From positions 62,001 through 126,000 of the forward strand of contig CAZTXB010000001.1 of assembly GCA_964617955.1 (NCBI GenBank): a stretch of DNA of 64,000 nt, read 5' to 3'. Positions 26,170 to 37,300 of this stretch are shown piece after piece. Position numbers and translations under genes: made by a program. This stretch comes from JABWCE01 sp964617955. GTDB lineage: Bacteria; Bacteroidota; Bacteroidia; NS11-12g; UBA9320. Each line of letters opens with the position of its first letter. Within the stretch, counting starts at the first letter, position 1. The notes beneath the pieces are model-generated. The model was not told where the DNA came from. It worked only from the letters and a program-made list of their open reading frames with translations, and did no database searches.

Positions 26170-28401
26170 ATGAAAAAATACCTGTTAATTGTGGGTTTGC
26201 TCTTTCCCATTGCTCTGAGTGCACAAAGCATTAAAGGCATGGTGACCAACCACAAAAAAGAACCGCTTATAGGCGCCTCTGTGTTCTGGCTTGGCACCAG
26301 CCTTGGCGTGTCGACGGACGCCAATGGTGCATTTGAAATTTCACTCAATAACGTTTCGAACACACAACTGGTGGCCTGGTATGTAGGGCATTCGCCCGAT
26401 ACCATCTTCATAAGCAAACAAAGCTATGTTGCCTTTCGCCTGCAGGAAACCCAAACCTTGAGCGAAGTCATTGTCAAAGGCCTGCGTGATGGGGTGATCC
26501 TCTCCGATCAATCCCCCATAAAAACGGAGCAGATTACCCAAACCGAACTCGGTAAAGCGGCCTGCTGCGACCTGGCCGGTTGTTTTGAAACCCAAACCAC
26601 CGTGCAACCCCAAACCACCAATGTGATTACCAATTCCAAAGAACTGCGCATCCTGGGCTTGTCGGGGGTTTATAACCAGGTGCTCATCGACGGCTTCCCC
26701 ATGATACAGGGCTTGTCGTATACCTATGGCATCAGCAGCATTCCGGGTACTTTGGTCGACAATATTTATGTGGCCAAAGGCGCCAACAGCGTGCTGCAGG
26801 GTTATGAAAGCATCAGCGGGCAAATTAACGTGATTACCAAAGACCCCGATAAAACGGAGACCCTCTTGCTCAATGCCTATATGAACAGCTTTTTGGAAAA
26901 GCATGTCAACGCTAACTACGCCTTTAAACATGGAAAATGGAGCAACATCACGGCTTTTCACAGCGTGCAACCCGCCAATAAAATCGACAGGGACAAGGAC
27001 GACTTTCTCGACCTCCCCTTGCTAACCCGCTACCTGCTTTTTAACAAATGGAAATACGGGAACGAGAAAGATTGGGGCTGGAACAGCCAGGTGGGCCTGC
27101 GTTACGTGACGGAACAACGTCTTGGAGGCCAAACCTTTTTTGATGCCAACAGCGAGAAAGGAAGCAATAGCGTGTATGGCCAAAGTGTCAACATCAGGCA
27201 ACCTGAGCTCTGGGCCAAAACCGGGTATCGCCTCAACGACCAACACCAGGTGGTGTGGTTTGTTTCGGCTTTTCACCAACAGCAAAATTCATTTTTCGGA
27301 ACCGTGAAATATGATGCAAGGCAAAGCAATGTTTACAGCAACCTGCAATATGAAATGCGCTATGCCAAACACGAGTTAAAAACCGGCATGAGCTATCGCT
27401 ATTTGAATTTGGAAGAGGACATCGCCTTTACCGATACTTTTTTAAAACGCACCTATGCAGGAAATTACCAACGCATAGAAAATATACCCGGGGTGTTTGC
27501 CGAGAATACCATGCGGTTTTTGAACGATAAACTCACCTGGATCGCAGGAGTTCGGGGCGATAAGCACAACCAATTCGGGTTTCAGTTCTCCCCCAGAACC
27601 TTGTTGAAATACGATCTGACCCCCAAAACCATTGTCAGAGCGAATGCCGGCACAGGCTGGAGAACCGTGAACCTCTTCAGCGAAAACATCGGGCTGCTGG
27701 TGAGCTCGCGAAACCTCATTTTTGCCGAAACCCTGCAACCCGAAAAGGCCCTGAACTTTGGCATTAACCTGACCCAAAAATTTGAAAGCAAGGACAAGAA
27801 TCTGAGTGGCTACCTCAGCGCCGACTATTACCGCACCGATTTTCAAAATCAGATTTTCCCCGACTACGACAGCGACCCCACCAAGGCCATCATTAAAAAC
27901 TATACGGGCAAAAGCGTGAGCAACGGTTTTCAGGCTGAGTTGTTTTTGAAAATTTTCAGGAGGTTTGAGCTTAAAACCGGTTATACGCTTTTGGATGTTT
28001 ACCGCCAAATTGGCGATGCCAAATACCTTTTGCCCTTTAACCCCAGGCATAAGGTGCTGACCACCTTCAGTTTCAAGCCTCTGAGCAATGCCTACCATTT
28101 CGACATGAATGTGCATTGGTATGGCGAGCAGCGCTTGCCCGACACCAAAACCAACCCGCTCGAATTTCAACGCCCCGATTTTTCAAAACCCTATACCACC
28201 GTGAATGCTCAATTCACTTACAGTATTAAAAAGTTTGAAGTGTATACCGGTTGCGAAAATATTTTCGACTTCAGGCAAAGGCGACCCATCCTGAGCTGGC
28301 AAAACCCATTCAGTCCTTATTTTGACACCTCCTCCGTTTGGGGACCAACCCGAGGGAGGGAAATTTATATGGGAGTCAGGTTTAAGATCAGCAAAGTATA
28401 A
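26170..28401 (+). CDS. TonB-dependent receptor (metal-type)
   Basis: 743 aa from ATG 26170, which starts the signal peptide MKKYLLIVGLLFPIALSAQ; the longer frame from 26128 adds a non-signal lead and is rejected. Residues about 20-100 are a carboxypeptidase-D-regulatory-like domain (IKGMVTNHKKEPLIGASV). The plug domain has KELRILGLSGVYNQVLIDG and GANSVLQGYESISGQINVITK. A 22-strand barrel follows to the C-terminus. The plug carries AACCDLAGC, a Cys cluster I associate with receptors beside HMA proteins. Likely takes up a metal or metallophore; the ion is uncertain. 61 nt after the HMA gene, probably cotranscribed. Confidence 0.86.
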   Translation: MKKYLLIVGLLFPIALSAQSIKGMVTNHKKEPLIGASVFWLGTSLGVSTDANGAFEISLNNVSNTQLVAWYVGHSPDTIFISKQSYVAFRLQETQTLSEVIVKGLRDGVILSDQSPIKTEQITQTELGKAACCDLAGCFETQTTVQPQTTNVITNSKELRILGLSGVYNQVLIDGFPMIQGLSYTYGISSIPGTLVDNIYVAKGANSVLQGYESISGQINVITKDPDKTETLLLNAYMNSFLEKHVNANYAFKHGKWSNITAFHSVQPANKIDRDKDDFLDLPLLTRYLLFNKWKYGNEKDWGWNSQVGLRYVTEQRLGGQTFFDANSEKGSNSVYGQSVNIRQPELWAKTGYRLNDQHQVVWFVSAFHQQQNSFFGTVKYDARQSNVYSNLQYEMRYAKHELKTGMSYRYLNLEEDIAFTDTFLKRTYAGNYQRIENIPGVFAENTMRFLNDKLTWIAGVRGDKHNQFGFQFSPRTLLKYDLTPKTIVRANAGTGWRTVNLFSENIGLLVSSRNLIFAETLQPEKALNFGINLTQKFESKDKNLSGYLSADYYRTDFQNQIFPDYDSDPTKAIIKNYTGKSVSNGFQAELFLKIFRRFELKTGYTLLDVYRQIGDAKYLLPFNPRHKVLTTFSFKPLSNAYHFDMNVHWYGEQRLPDTKTNPLEFQRPDFSKPYTTVNAQFTYSIKKFEVYTGCENIFDFRQRRPILSWQNPFSPYFDTSSVWGPTRGREIYMGVRFKISKV

Positions 28402-28461
28402 TTTAAGTCTAAGCAAGCCATTTTGGAGGTTAAAAAAAATGGAAGAGCTGAGAAATATGAA

Positions 28462-28469
28462 TATCTTTG
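28462..28469 (+). promoter_or_regulatory. -7 box upstream of the His-rich protein
   Basis: TATCTTTG, identical to the -7 box of the Cys-rich gene at 25349, 16 nt before TTG 28486. Confidence 0.5.
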
Positions 28470-28485
28470 CCGAGCCTAACGCATC

Positions 28486-28866
28486 TTGAAAAGACGCCGT
28501 CCCATATCATTTAAAGCCTTGTTGCTGCTGCTGGTATATGCCTTCAGCAACAGTCCTTCTGCTCTGTTTCACCATCACGAAACCGAGCGCGTGGCACACG
28601 AAAGAGCGGTACCCTGTGAGCACCAACATGCCCTTGCTCACCTCGACGGAAAATGCGATCACCAAACCACCCTTGCCAAAGCCACTGAAAAATGTTGGCT
28701 CTGCGATAACCATGCGGTTTCTCCTCATTCTTTTCAAACTTTTTTAACACACGGTTTCAGCAAAGCACTCGGCGCAAGCTATAAGCCGGTTTCAGAGAAA
28801 GCTTATTTTCAAACGCCTTCCTCCTCCTCAAGCAGGGGGCCTCCATCGGTTTCATCTCCAGTTTAG
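28486..28866 (+). CDS. Small His-rich exported protein
   Basis: 126 aa from TTG 28486. Basic N-terminus KRRRP, hydrophobic segment (about 10-20), then a metal-ligand-rich stretch with HHHETE, HERAVPCEHQHALAH, CDHQ and CWLCDNH. The pattern is that of periplasmic zinc or copper scavengers. It has its own -7 box and lies 61 nt before the second TonB receptor, mirroring the Cys-rich gene before the first. The Ser/Pro-rich tail has no known motif. No ATG is available upstream of the basic residues, so TTG is accepted. Confidence 0.6.
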   Translation: MKRRRPISFKALLLLLVYAFSNSPSALFHHHETERVAHERAVPCEHQHALAHLDGKCDHQTTLAKATEKCWLCDNHAVSPHSFQTFLTHGFSKALGASYKPVSEKAYFQTPSSSSSRGPPSVSSPV

Positions 28867-28927
28867 AATTTTTTACAGGACTCCGGTTCTGTATGCCTTA
28901 CTATTCAATTTTAACACACATTTTTAG

Positions 28928-31342
28928 ATGAAACGCAACATCATTTTTACCGTGCTTGCTCTATTTTTAGCAAGTCAAAGCGGCTCTGCACAGCATGTGA
29001 TCCGGGGCCAAATCAAAGACGAACAGAGCCGGGAAGCTTTAACCGGCGTGTCGGTTTATATCAACGACCTCAAAAGTGGTGCAGGCACCGATAAGGACGG
29101 AAACTACATGTTAGAAAACATCAAAACGGGAAGCTACCTTTTGGAAATCAGTTTTGTGGGCTATAAAAAAAGGGTGGAACGCCTCTACATTGACAAGGAC
29201 ACCGTTGTGGATTTCTTAATGAGCGAGGCCGTGTCGGAAATCAATGAAATTGTAGTGACGGCCGTTTCGCGCTCAACCGAATTAAAGCTGAGTCCCATCA
29301 TTATTAAACCCATGGATGTGGAATTGCTCAATCAAAACAGCGCGACGAATGTAATCGACGCTTTAAAGAATGTGCCCGGGGTGAGTCAAATCACCACCGG
29401 TGCCGGCATTTCAAAACCTACCATCCGGGGATTGGGATACAACCGCGTTATTTCACTTTACAATGGCATTAGACAAGAGGGCCAGCAATGGGGCGACGAG
29501 CACGGGATTGAAATTGATGAATATTCCATCGACCGAATTGAAATTGTGAAAGGTCCCGGGAGTTTAATGTACGGCTCGGATGGCATCGCCGGAGTTTTGA
29601 ATTTTATTTCTCCCAAGGCCCCTCCTGTTTCCATTGTCAAAACCCAGATCATTACCAATTACCAGAGCAACAACCAACTTTTCGGCTATTCGCTTTCCAA
29701 TGCGGGAAATAAAGGCGGCCTCCAATGGTTTGCAAGGTTTAGCAACAAGGTCGCAGGGAACTATCAAAACCTATGGGATGGCAAAGTTTACAACTCCGGA
29801 TTTAAAGAGGTCGATGGCAGTTTGTTTTTGGGGGTCACCCGAAAATGGGGTTACTCGCATGTCAACCTCAGCTCATTTAATACCACCCTCAATATGGTTG
29901 AGGGAGAGCGCGACAGTTTGGGGCGCTTTGTTTTTGCCAAAGCCGATGGTAGCGGTGCCACGACTGAAACCTTTGCAAGCAAGAAGGATTTAAGCGGCTA
30001 TCACATTGGGTTTCCCCATCAGCAGGTGAATCACCTCAGGCTGCTTTCCAACAGTTATTTCATCCTTAAAAAAGGAAACGTACATGTGGATTTAGGTTTG
30101 CAAAACAACAAGCGCAAAGAATTTGGCGATGTGCTGAACCCAAACGACATGGCTTTGTTTTTTGACCTCAACACCTTTAACTACAATGTTCGATACAATT
30201 TGGCGGCGGTGAAAGGCTGGGAAACCTCGGTCGGCCTGAGCGGCATGCAGCAAAGCAATGCCAATAAAGGCCTTGAGTTTTTAATACCCGAATACCGGCT
30301 TTTCGACCTAGGGGCCTTTGCCTTTACCCAAAAAACGATTAACAAACTGACCCTGGCCGGAGGCCTGCGTTTTGATAACCGCAGGCTTAGCACCCAAAGC
30401 CTAATTTTGGACAGTGTGGGTGCTCTGGTAAACTTTGAAGACAGCAGCACCAATATAAAATTTAAAGCCTTTACCCAAAACTACAACAGCTATTCGGGGA
30501 GTTTGGGATTGTCGTATCAAATCAACAAGGTGTCTACCCTTAAATTTAATGTGTCCAGAGGCTTCAGAGCACCCAATATTGCTGAAATCTCATCGAACGG
30601 CAAGCACGAAGGAAGCCTCAGGTTTGAGTATGGCCGCCCCAATTTAAAATCGGAAATCAGTCACCAGATAGACCTCGCCTATTTTCTGAACGCCGACCAC
30701 GTGAGCTTTGAGTTTACGCCCTTCGTGAACTTTATTTCACAGTATATTTTCACTGAAAAACTCAGCGGTAAAGGGGGTGGCGATTCCATACCCGACCCCT
30801 CCGACCCGGCCCCCGCCTTTAAATATACGCAAGGCAATGCCAATCTCCTGGGTGGAGAGTTGTATTTAGACGTGCATCCACACCCCTACGATTGGTTGCA
30901 TATCGAAAATTCTTTTTCGTATGTTCAGGCCAGGCAGCAAAATCAAACCGACAGCACCCGAAATTTGCCTTTTATTCCGGCGCCAAAATACAGGGGCGAG
31001 TTGAAAGCGCAGTTTAAAAAAGTGGGCAAGCACCTGAGCAATGCCTATGTTAAATTTGGGGTAGACCGCTATTTGAAACAAGATAAATTTTTTAGCGCTT
31101 ATGGCACAGAAACAGGAACGCCTGCCTATACCTTATTCAGTGCCGGCCTCGGCGCCAATATCAAAGCCTTTCACCGTAAAAATTTCATGAGCCTTTACTT
31201 CAGTGCCGAAAACCTGGGCAATGTGGCCTATCAAAGCCATTTGAGCCGACTCAAATATGCGCCACAAAATCCATTGACCGGCCGAAGTGGGGTGTTTAAT
31301 ATGGGCAGAAATTTTAGTTTGAAAGTGATCTTTAACCTCTAA
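28928..31342 (+). CDS. TonB-dependent receptor (second, metal or heme type)
   Basis: 804 aa. Signal peptide (1-21), carboxypeptidase-regulatory-like domain (about 22-105, VIRGQIKDEQSREALTGVSV), plug (about 115-230, with GISKPTIRGLGYNRVISLYNG and IVKGPGSLMYGSDGIAGVLNFI) and a C-terminal barrel ending NFSLKVIFNL. The plug has GQQWGDEHGIEIDE, acidic/His residues suited to metal binding. The His-rich exported protein just upstream suggests zinc or a similar ion; heme or siderophore remain possible. Two TonB receptors of different plug types sit in one cluster. Confidence 0.85.
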   Translation: MKRNIIFTVLALFLASQSGSAQHVIRGQIKDEQSREALTGVSVYINDLKSGAGTDKDGNYMLENIKTGSYLLEISFVGYKKRVERLYIDKDTVVDFLMSEAVSEINEIVVTAVSRSTELKLSPIIIKPMDVELLNQNSATNVIDALKNVPGVSQITTGAGISKPTIRGLGYNRVISLYNGIRQEGQQWGDEHGIEIDEYSIDRIEIVKGPGSLMYGSDGIAGVLNFISPKAPPVSIVKTQIITNYQSNNQLFGYSLSNAGNKGGLQWFARFSNKVAGNYQNLWDGKVYNSGFKEVDGSLFLGVTRKWGYSHVNLSSFNTTLNMVEGERDSLGRFVFAKADGSGATTETFASKKDLSGYHIGFPHQQVNHLRLLSNSYFILKKGNVHVDLGLQNNKRKEFGDVLNPNDMALFFDLNTFNYNVRYNLAAVKGWETSVGLSGMQQSNANKGLEFLIPEYRLFDLGAFAFTQKTINKLTLAGGLRFDNRRLSTQSLILDSVGALVNFEDSSTNIKFKAFTQNYNSYSGSLGLSYQINKVSTLKFNVSRGFRAPNIAEISSNGKHEGSLRFEYGRPNLKSEISHQIDLAYFLNADHVSFEFTPFVNFISQYIFTEKLSGKGGGDSIPDPSDPAPAFKYTQGNANLLGGELYLDVHPHPYDWLHIENSFSYVQARQQNQTDSTRNLPFIPAPKYRGELKAQFKKVGKHLSNAYVKFGVDRYLKQDKFFSAYGTETGTPAYTLFSAGLGANIKAFHRKNFMSLYFSAENLGNVAYQSHLSRLKYAPQNPLTGRSGVFNMGRNFSLKVIFNL

Positions 31343-31653
31343 AGGGGCACACAAAACATAATGGCTTTGGGGAAAATGAGCAGTCTCATGCTTATAAGAG
31401 CCAATAGGTCATTTGCTCAAAAGTGACGCTAATTTTCAGCCTGTTCACTTAAAACTTTCAGACCTGTCTGGCCAAAGCCACATCTTAGTCATTTTATGAT
31501 CCTTTATGATTGTCAGCCAGGACCATAAACGCTCTCAACTATGAGCCCGTACAAGGATTTCGAATTAAAACCAATTCTGAGGTCTCGGTCTGACGAGCGC
31601 AACCATTCCAATACCTGAAGTCAAATGGTATATTTACCAAACTTTATACAATT
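31343..31653. other. Gene-free stretch after the metal cluster
   Basis: No coding ORF. TGGCTTTGG (31362-31370) and CCAAAGCCA (31472-31480) are perfect inverted arms about 100 nt apart and may fold into an extended 3' structure. Just before the next gene is TATATTTA, a one-base miss of the -7 consensus, within a TGGTA/TACCA palindrome. Confidence 0.4.
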
Positions 31654-34122
31654 ATGAAAACCATCGGCCAAATTTTTCTCATCTTTTTCCTTACCCAAGG
31701 CTTGTTTGCTCAAACGGATGTCAAGGGCACTTATGGAAAGAATGTTACCTGGACAGTTGCGGAGAGTCCCTATAATGTGATAGGAAACGTGGGCGTTCCC
31801 GAGGGGTTTACCCTCACCATTGATCCCGGTGTGGTGGTGAATTTTAACACCACTCACCAAATCATTATACAAGGGGCCTTGGTGGTGAATGGCACTGGAT
31901 CAAAACCTGTGATCATGAACGGAAAACAAGCCGGGGCAGCCATGGTGTTGTTTCAGAAAACCAACCTCAGCCTCAGCAGCTTGGACCACATCAGCATCAA
32001 TGGTCCAAAAAACGGGCTCGAATTCCGGGACTTTGACAATTTAAGAAACACCGGGCGCATCGTCATAAACCGCATGAAACTCACCAACTCCTGTATAGCG
32101 GCCCTCGGAACAAATGTTCAGGCTGTGATAGACATCAATAACTCCGATTTTACCAATTCCAATATAAACAACGCGTATAAGGATGAATCGATTGTGATTA
32201 GCCACAGCAAAATAACCGGAGGGCAACTCACAGCACAAAGTTATATACAGCCTATTACGCTTTACAGAGATACTTGCTACAATACCATCATTTCGATGAG
32301 CGGTAATGGAATGGTTCAAGCCGAAGCCTGTATTTTTTACAAAGTAAAATTTGGCTTAAACAATGGCTCCGGCTGCAAATTGAATTTAATTTCGTCGATG
32401 AGCTTTAACTCAAGTTTCAACCTTTGGGGCAATGAGGTCAATATCGTTTCATCTTCCATTAATTATGATGCCGATTATAAGGAGTCTTTTTGCTTAAAGT
32501 TAAGCACAGGGACCATTTCATCTTCCGAATTTACCGGAAAAAATCAACGCATTGCCATTGATCGCGCCTATTCAAATGCGAGTAATGGCAAATTTAAGGT
32601 GCTGGATTCTGATTTTAAGGGCTTTAAAATAGTGCTGAAGAATGGAGAATGGGGAAGCGGACATGATTCAAATACAACGGTTAACCATTGCAATTTTATG
32701 GACCAGATCTCCGACTCGGCCATCGTAAATCTGTCGAAATATGGCATTGTTGCCCGCAACAATTGGTGGGGATCGGCTAAAGAATCACTCATAAGCCAAT
32801 CGATTCATGATTTCTGGGACGATATTGTATACGGTAAAGTGATTTATACGGGATTTTTGAGCAATCCGATTGAAAAAACCGATTTGTTTCAAATCCATTC
32901 ATTGGAAATGAGCCCACGTTCAGCCACTACCATTAACCTCATCAAAATAATCACCAAAACAGATTTGCAAGGCTCAGGCATACGGATCTTTAAAACGCAT
33001 TATTTTAAAGAAGATACCCTGTTTGTCGAGACTTGTTTTTCGAAGGGTTTTGGACTGGGTGTTCAAAGCGTATCCGACACTTTTGAGGTGGGCTATTTAC
33101 CTGTGGGAAGTCACCCGGTGGTTTACAGGGCGAGGCTATCAAGTTCCATTTCCGATTGCTCGCTGCTTTTGCAAAGGGAAGCTCAGTTCAATTTTCAAGT
33201 TTTACCCCGCGAAGTCCGCCTAAACAATTTAAATCCTATTCCTCTAAACCCTGTGCATAATGACAATGTAAAAATTGCGACGGCAATTTTTCTGACCAGT
33301 TCAGCAAGTTTGATAAGCAAAAACCATTTCATTCGCAACGACACAGCCTTTCTAAATCTTAATTATTATAGCTTAGACGGGGCAAAAAAATTATGTCTGG
33401 ATACGTTTCACCTGGGTAGGACTCAATTCGGAAACTACACCGTAATTTTATCTTTAAGAATCACCAATAGGTCGGATTCGGCCATGACGAATGAAAAAGT
33501 AACGTTCAAGTCTACCCTCAATGTGCTCCTGGCTGAACTTCAAAATTTCAAAGTTTCATCTTTGCCTGCTAAGCCTTTTTCAGGAGACGATATTACGATT
33601 TACACAGAAGTAAAAGTAAAGCCTTTTGGAAAGATTCTTACGGAGTCAAGCTATATCCAAAACGACACTGTTTTTATAGAGCAATGTTTTTTTGTTGGCA
33701 ACGGATTTGATGAAAAATTGGTTAAAAGCGCTTTCAATATTGGGAGTTTCAAGTTTTCAAGCTTTAAAATAGTACCCATACGCTTTAAGGTGAGCTTATC
33801 CCTGGATAGCACGGAATGCTTACCCGTGAGCTCGAATGTTTATGCCTGGTCGGTGCAGATTAACCCTACTTCGGACATAATATCAGATGCACAAGAAGGA
33901 GTCAGCCTTTCCCCCAATCCCTTTAATGATCAAATTTTTATCAATGGAATGGATGTTGAAAGCGTTGAAATCTTTGATTTAAGGGGGCAATGCATCCAAT
34001 CATTTAAACACCCTGAAGGGAATCAGTTAAGTGGAACCGATTTTCTTCCCCAGGGGATTTTCATTTTTCAAATGACCTCAAAAGAGGGCAAAATCATCCG
34101 AAAAAAGATGGTTAAAAACTAG
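31654..34122 (+). CDS. Beta-helix surface protein with T9SS sorting domain
   Basis: 822 aa. Signal peptide (1-20, ending LFAQ). Residues about 30-400 form a right-handed parallel beta-helix (EGFTLTIDPGVVVNF, then IIIQGALVVNGTGSKPVIM, and NNWWGSAKESLISQSIHDFWDDI near its end). Two Ig-like CARDB-type modules follow, and the T9SS C-terminal domain starts at SLSPNPFNDQIFI. The beta-helix layout, including the NxWxG...I..I.D..DD block, is close to that of the PorG-fusion protein at 54.2 kb. Predicted secreted surface protein; substrate unknown. Confidence 0.82.
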   Translation: MKTIGQIFLIFFLTQGLFAQTDVKGTYGKNVTWTVAESPYNVIGNVGVPEGFTLTIDPGVVVNFNTTHQIIIQGALVVNGTGSKPVIMNGKQAGAAMVLFQKTNLSLSSLDHISINGPKNGLEFRDFDNLRNTGRIVINRMKLTNSCIAALGTNVQAVIDINNSDFTNSNINNAYKDESIVISHSKITGGQLTAQSYIQPITLYRDTCYNTIISMSGNGMVQAEACIFYKVKFGLNNGSGCKLNLISSMSFNSSFNLWGNEVNIVSSSINYDADYKESFCLKLSTGTISSSEFTGKNQRIAIDRAYSNASNGKFKVLDSDFKGFKIVLKNGEWGSGHDSNTTVNHCNFMDQISDSAIVNLSKYGIVARNNWWGSAKESLISQSIHDFWDDIVYGKVIYTGFLSNPIEKTDLFQIHSLEMSPRSATTINLIKIITKTDLQGSGIRIFKTHYFKEDTLFVETCFSKGFGLGVQSVSDTFEVGYLPVGSHPVVYRARLSSSISDCSLLLQREAQFNFQVLPREVRLNNLNPIPLNPVHNDNVKIATAIFLTSSASLISKNHFIRNDTAFLNLNYYSLDGAKKLCLDTFHLGRTQFGNYTVILSLRITNRSDSAMTNEKVTFKSTLNVLLAELQNFKVSSLPAKPFSGDDITIYTEVKVKPFGKILTESSYIQNDTVFIEQCFFVGNGFDEKLVKSAFNIGSFKFSSFKIVPIRFKVSLSLDSTECLPVSSNVYAWSVQINPTSDIISDAQEGVSLSPNPFNDQIFINGMDVESVEIFDLRGQCIQSFKHPEGNQLSGTDFLPQGIFIFQMTSKEGKIIRKKMVKN

Positions 34123-34342
34123 ACCGGTCATTTTTAAAGCGTTTTTAGCAATACGAGCTTAGCCTATTATAGAAGGGTTGCAACTGCTTTGTGAAAAGTT
34201 ATTTTTTGAATTAAAAATTGCACATGGCCCTGCCAGCAGGCCCCATTTGGGAATTGGGAATGGAGATCCAATTCCGCTTTTTTTAATTCTGTTTTTTTTA
34301 AAAAAATACTTTAGTATTGTATACCTATTTAATTTATTGATT

Positions 34343-37300
34343 ATGAAAACAACGATAACCCATGACCTTTACAAAATGGTTTTTTGTTCACTTTTTTTGT
34401 TGATCTCCTTTTCAGGTTTTGCTCAGCTATCAGGGAATTATACCATTGACCCGACCAGATCGGCGAGCAGCTCCAATTACAGAAACTGGGCATCAGCGGT
34501 AGGCGATTTGTTAAATGGCAGCCGCACCGACGGTGGCTCCGCTCAGGGTCCCGGTGTGAGCAGTGCCGTAACCATTTCGGTTTACGATACCCTTTACGAC
34601 AATACCGCCATCGACTTATCTGCTATTACCGGAGCGTCGTACAGCAACCGCATAACATTTAAATCGCAAAAAGGCGACAGTGCGAAATGCACGGTAAGGT
34701 ACCCTACTGGCAGTTCTAGTACCAACGATTTTGTGTTAAACATCAACGGGGCGGATTACGTCACTTTTCAGCAAATAGGGTTCGAGCGAAGTGGCAGTAA
34801 CGCTTACAGCAATGTTTTGGTTATCACCAACGATGCCGACAACAACCGTTTTATCCGTTGCTTTTTCAAAGGAAAGAAACAGCCGTCAAATTCTACACTT
34901 GGTTTTGCCAATGGTCCGGGTTCTACCGTTTATTATACAGGGAACGGCGACAGCACCCTTTTCAGTGGCAACGAAATTATGTACGGGTACAATGGGATTT
35001 TTAGCACTTCAGGCTCCTCTGCAGTAACCATAACTGGCAATCGGATAGATACCAGCGGTTCTTCGGGCATCTACATGACCGGGCAAACCTCTCTGCAAAT
35101 TCTTGGAAATGCCATTAACATGGGTGATTTTGGTCCGGGTAAGGGCCATTACACCTCCTATGGCTTTAGAATAGAGACCTCCCCTTCCCTTCTGGCCGCG
35201 AACAATAAAATTGTAATGTCGGCTGTAAACGGTCAGGTTGTTAGGGCAATAGTAATTGCCAGCCTTACCAGTTCTGCCGGCGCCCCTGCCATGGTGTATA
35301 ACAACATGATTGTGAACATGGGCGGTACCACCGAGTGCACGGGTTTTGCCGTTTACGGTACCTATTATTTAAACATCATGTACAACAATGTGCTGATCGT
35401 TAACTCCCTTACCAATGCCAGTGGCTATTACCACTATGCGGCCTATGCCAACAGCAATATCCGGATTTTGAACAACAATTTTGTAAACAAAGGCGGCGGA
35501 TATGCCATCAATGTGCCAGGCACCAATACCAGCGACATCGATTCGCTTAACTACAACAATTATTACAGCAACGGAAATTATATTGGCAACTGGAATGCCA
35601 CCAATTATTCAACATTTTCTGCCTGGCAGTCGGGTACTGGACGCGACGGAAACAGCCTCAATTTCGACCCAGGTTTTACCAGCAATTCCAACCTGCACGT
35701 ATCCAACATTAAAATCAATGGCGTCGCGCTCAAGGATTCGAGAATAACTACCGATATCGACGGAGAAGCGAGAGACAATACCAGCCCGGATATAGGCGCT
35801 GATGAATTCTTCCCAGCCAACCTCGATCTTGGGGTAGCCAATTTAGACAGTCCGCTTCTTTTTTGTGCCGGAAGGAGAAATGTGAAAATAACTTTTCAGA
35901 ACTATGGCTACGATACGGTGAAATCGGCCGATATCCATTGGCAAATCAATGGAAGCAGTCAAACCACCTACACCTGGACGGGAACCTTGCCCCCTGGCGG
36001 GTCCTCGGCTTCCATTAATCTCGGGCCCTACACCTTTAGCGGCAACACCGTTTACAGTTTTAGAATATGGACCCGTCAGCCCAATGGCAAATCAGACCAA
36101 AAGAACATCAACGATACCCTAAAAATATCGCGACTGGCAGCCATGGCAGGGAAATACACCATTGGCGACACTTCGATAGCGAATTATAAATCCTTTAATG
36201 AGGGCATTACTGCCATGACTTCTAGAGGCATTTGCGGCGCTATTACCTTTGACGTGTTCCCGGGGCGATATACCGAACAGCTCACCCTCGTGCAGTTGCC
36301 CGGAATGGGCCAATCCAACCCTATCATTTTCCAAAATATTGGCAAAGACAGCACCAAGGTGCTCATGACCCTTGCGGCCACTTTGGCAACCGGCAGCAAC
36401 AATGCGGCTGTACAATTAAGGGGCGCCAATTACATCACCTTCAAAGGCATATCTTTTGAGCGAACGGGAACCAGCACTTATATTGGGCATGTAATTCATA
36501 TATTAAATGGAGCCCATCACAATACCTTCAGCAACTGCCAAATGCTTGGATTGTTAAATGGTACCACTCAAGCCTACAACATTTGGTCTGACGGTAGCAA
36601 AGACGATTACAATACCTTTAAAAATAACTACATACGCTTTGGCTACAACAACATGCAGTACCTTGGGGTGGCAGCCACTCCTCGAGAAATAGGTACGGTG
36701 ATTGAAGGCAATATTTTTGAAAGCGCCATCAACAGTTCTGTATTCATTCAGTATGGCGACAGCATTACCGTTAAAGGAAATATTTTCAGAAATGTGAATA
36801 CCCACGTTATTGGAAACTACGACATACAACTCAACGATTGCGACAACGGGATTAATGTGAATGGGAACCATTTCCGCTCCAACAATACCGATACCTCCCT
36901 TTGGTTGATTGGCTGCAATGCACCTTCTTCGAGCCATGGCATCGTGGCTAACAATACGGCGATTCGCCCTAATGGGAAAGCCATTTTCCTCGATGGCGTG
37001 GATTACCATGACGTGGTGTTCAACACCCTTTATTTTAACACGGGGGTCACTAGCAGCTCAGCCATTACCACTTCTGCTGCCAGCAGCAACAATGTCGTTT
37101 TCAAAAACAACTTGATTGTGATGGATGGCGGCATCGGTTTCAACGTCACCAATCCATCGGCAGTTACGGCCAGCGATTTTAACAATTTCGTGATCAAAGG
37201 CGGGCAGTTTGCCTATTGGGGAGCAGCGTGCAATTCATTAAACAGTTTGGTTTCCACCTCCGGAAAGGATGCCAAATCTACCACCATTGATCCTCTGTTT

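Noticed and set aside
27442..28170. 242-codon minus-strand frame
   Set aside because: Antisense to the first TonB receptor, whose plug and barrel features are clear.
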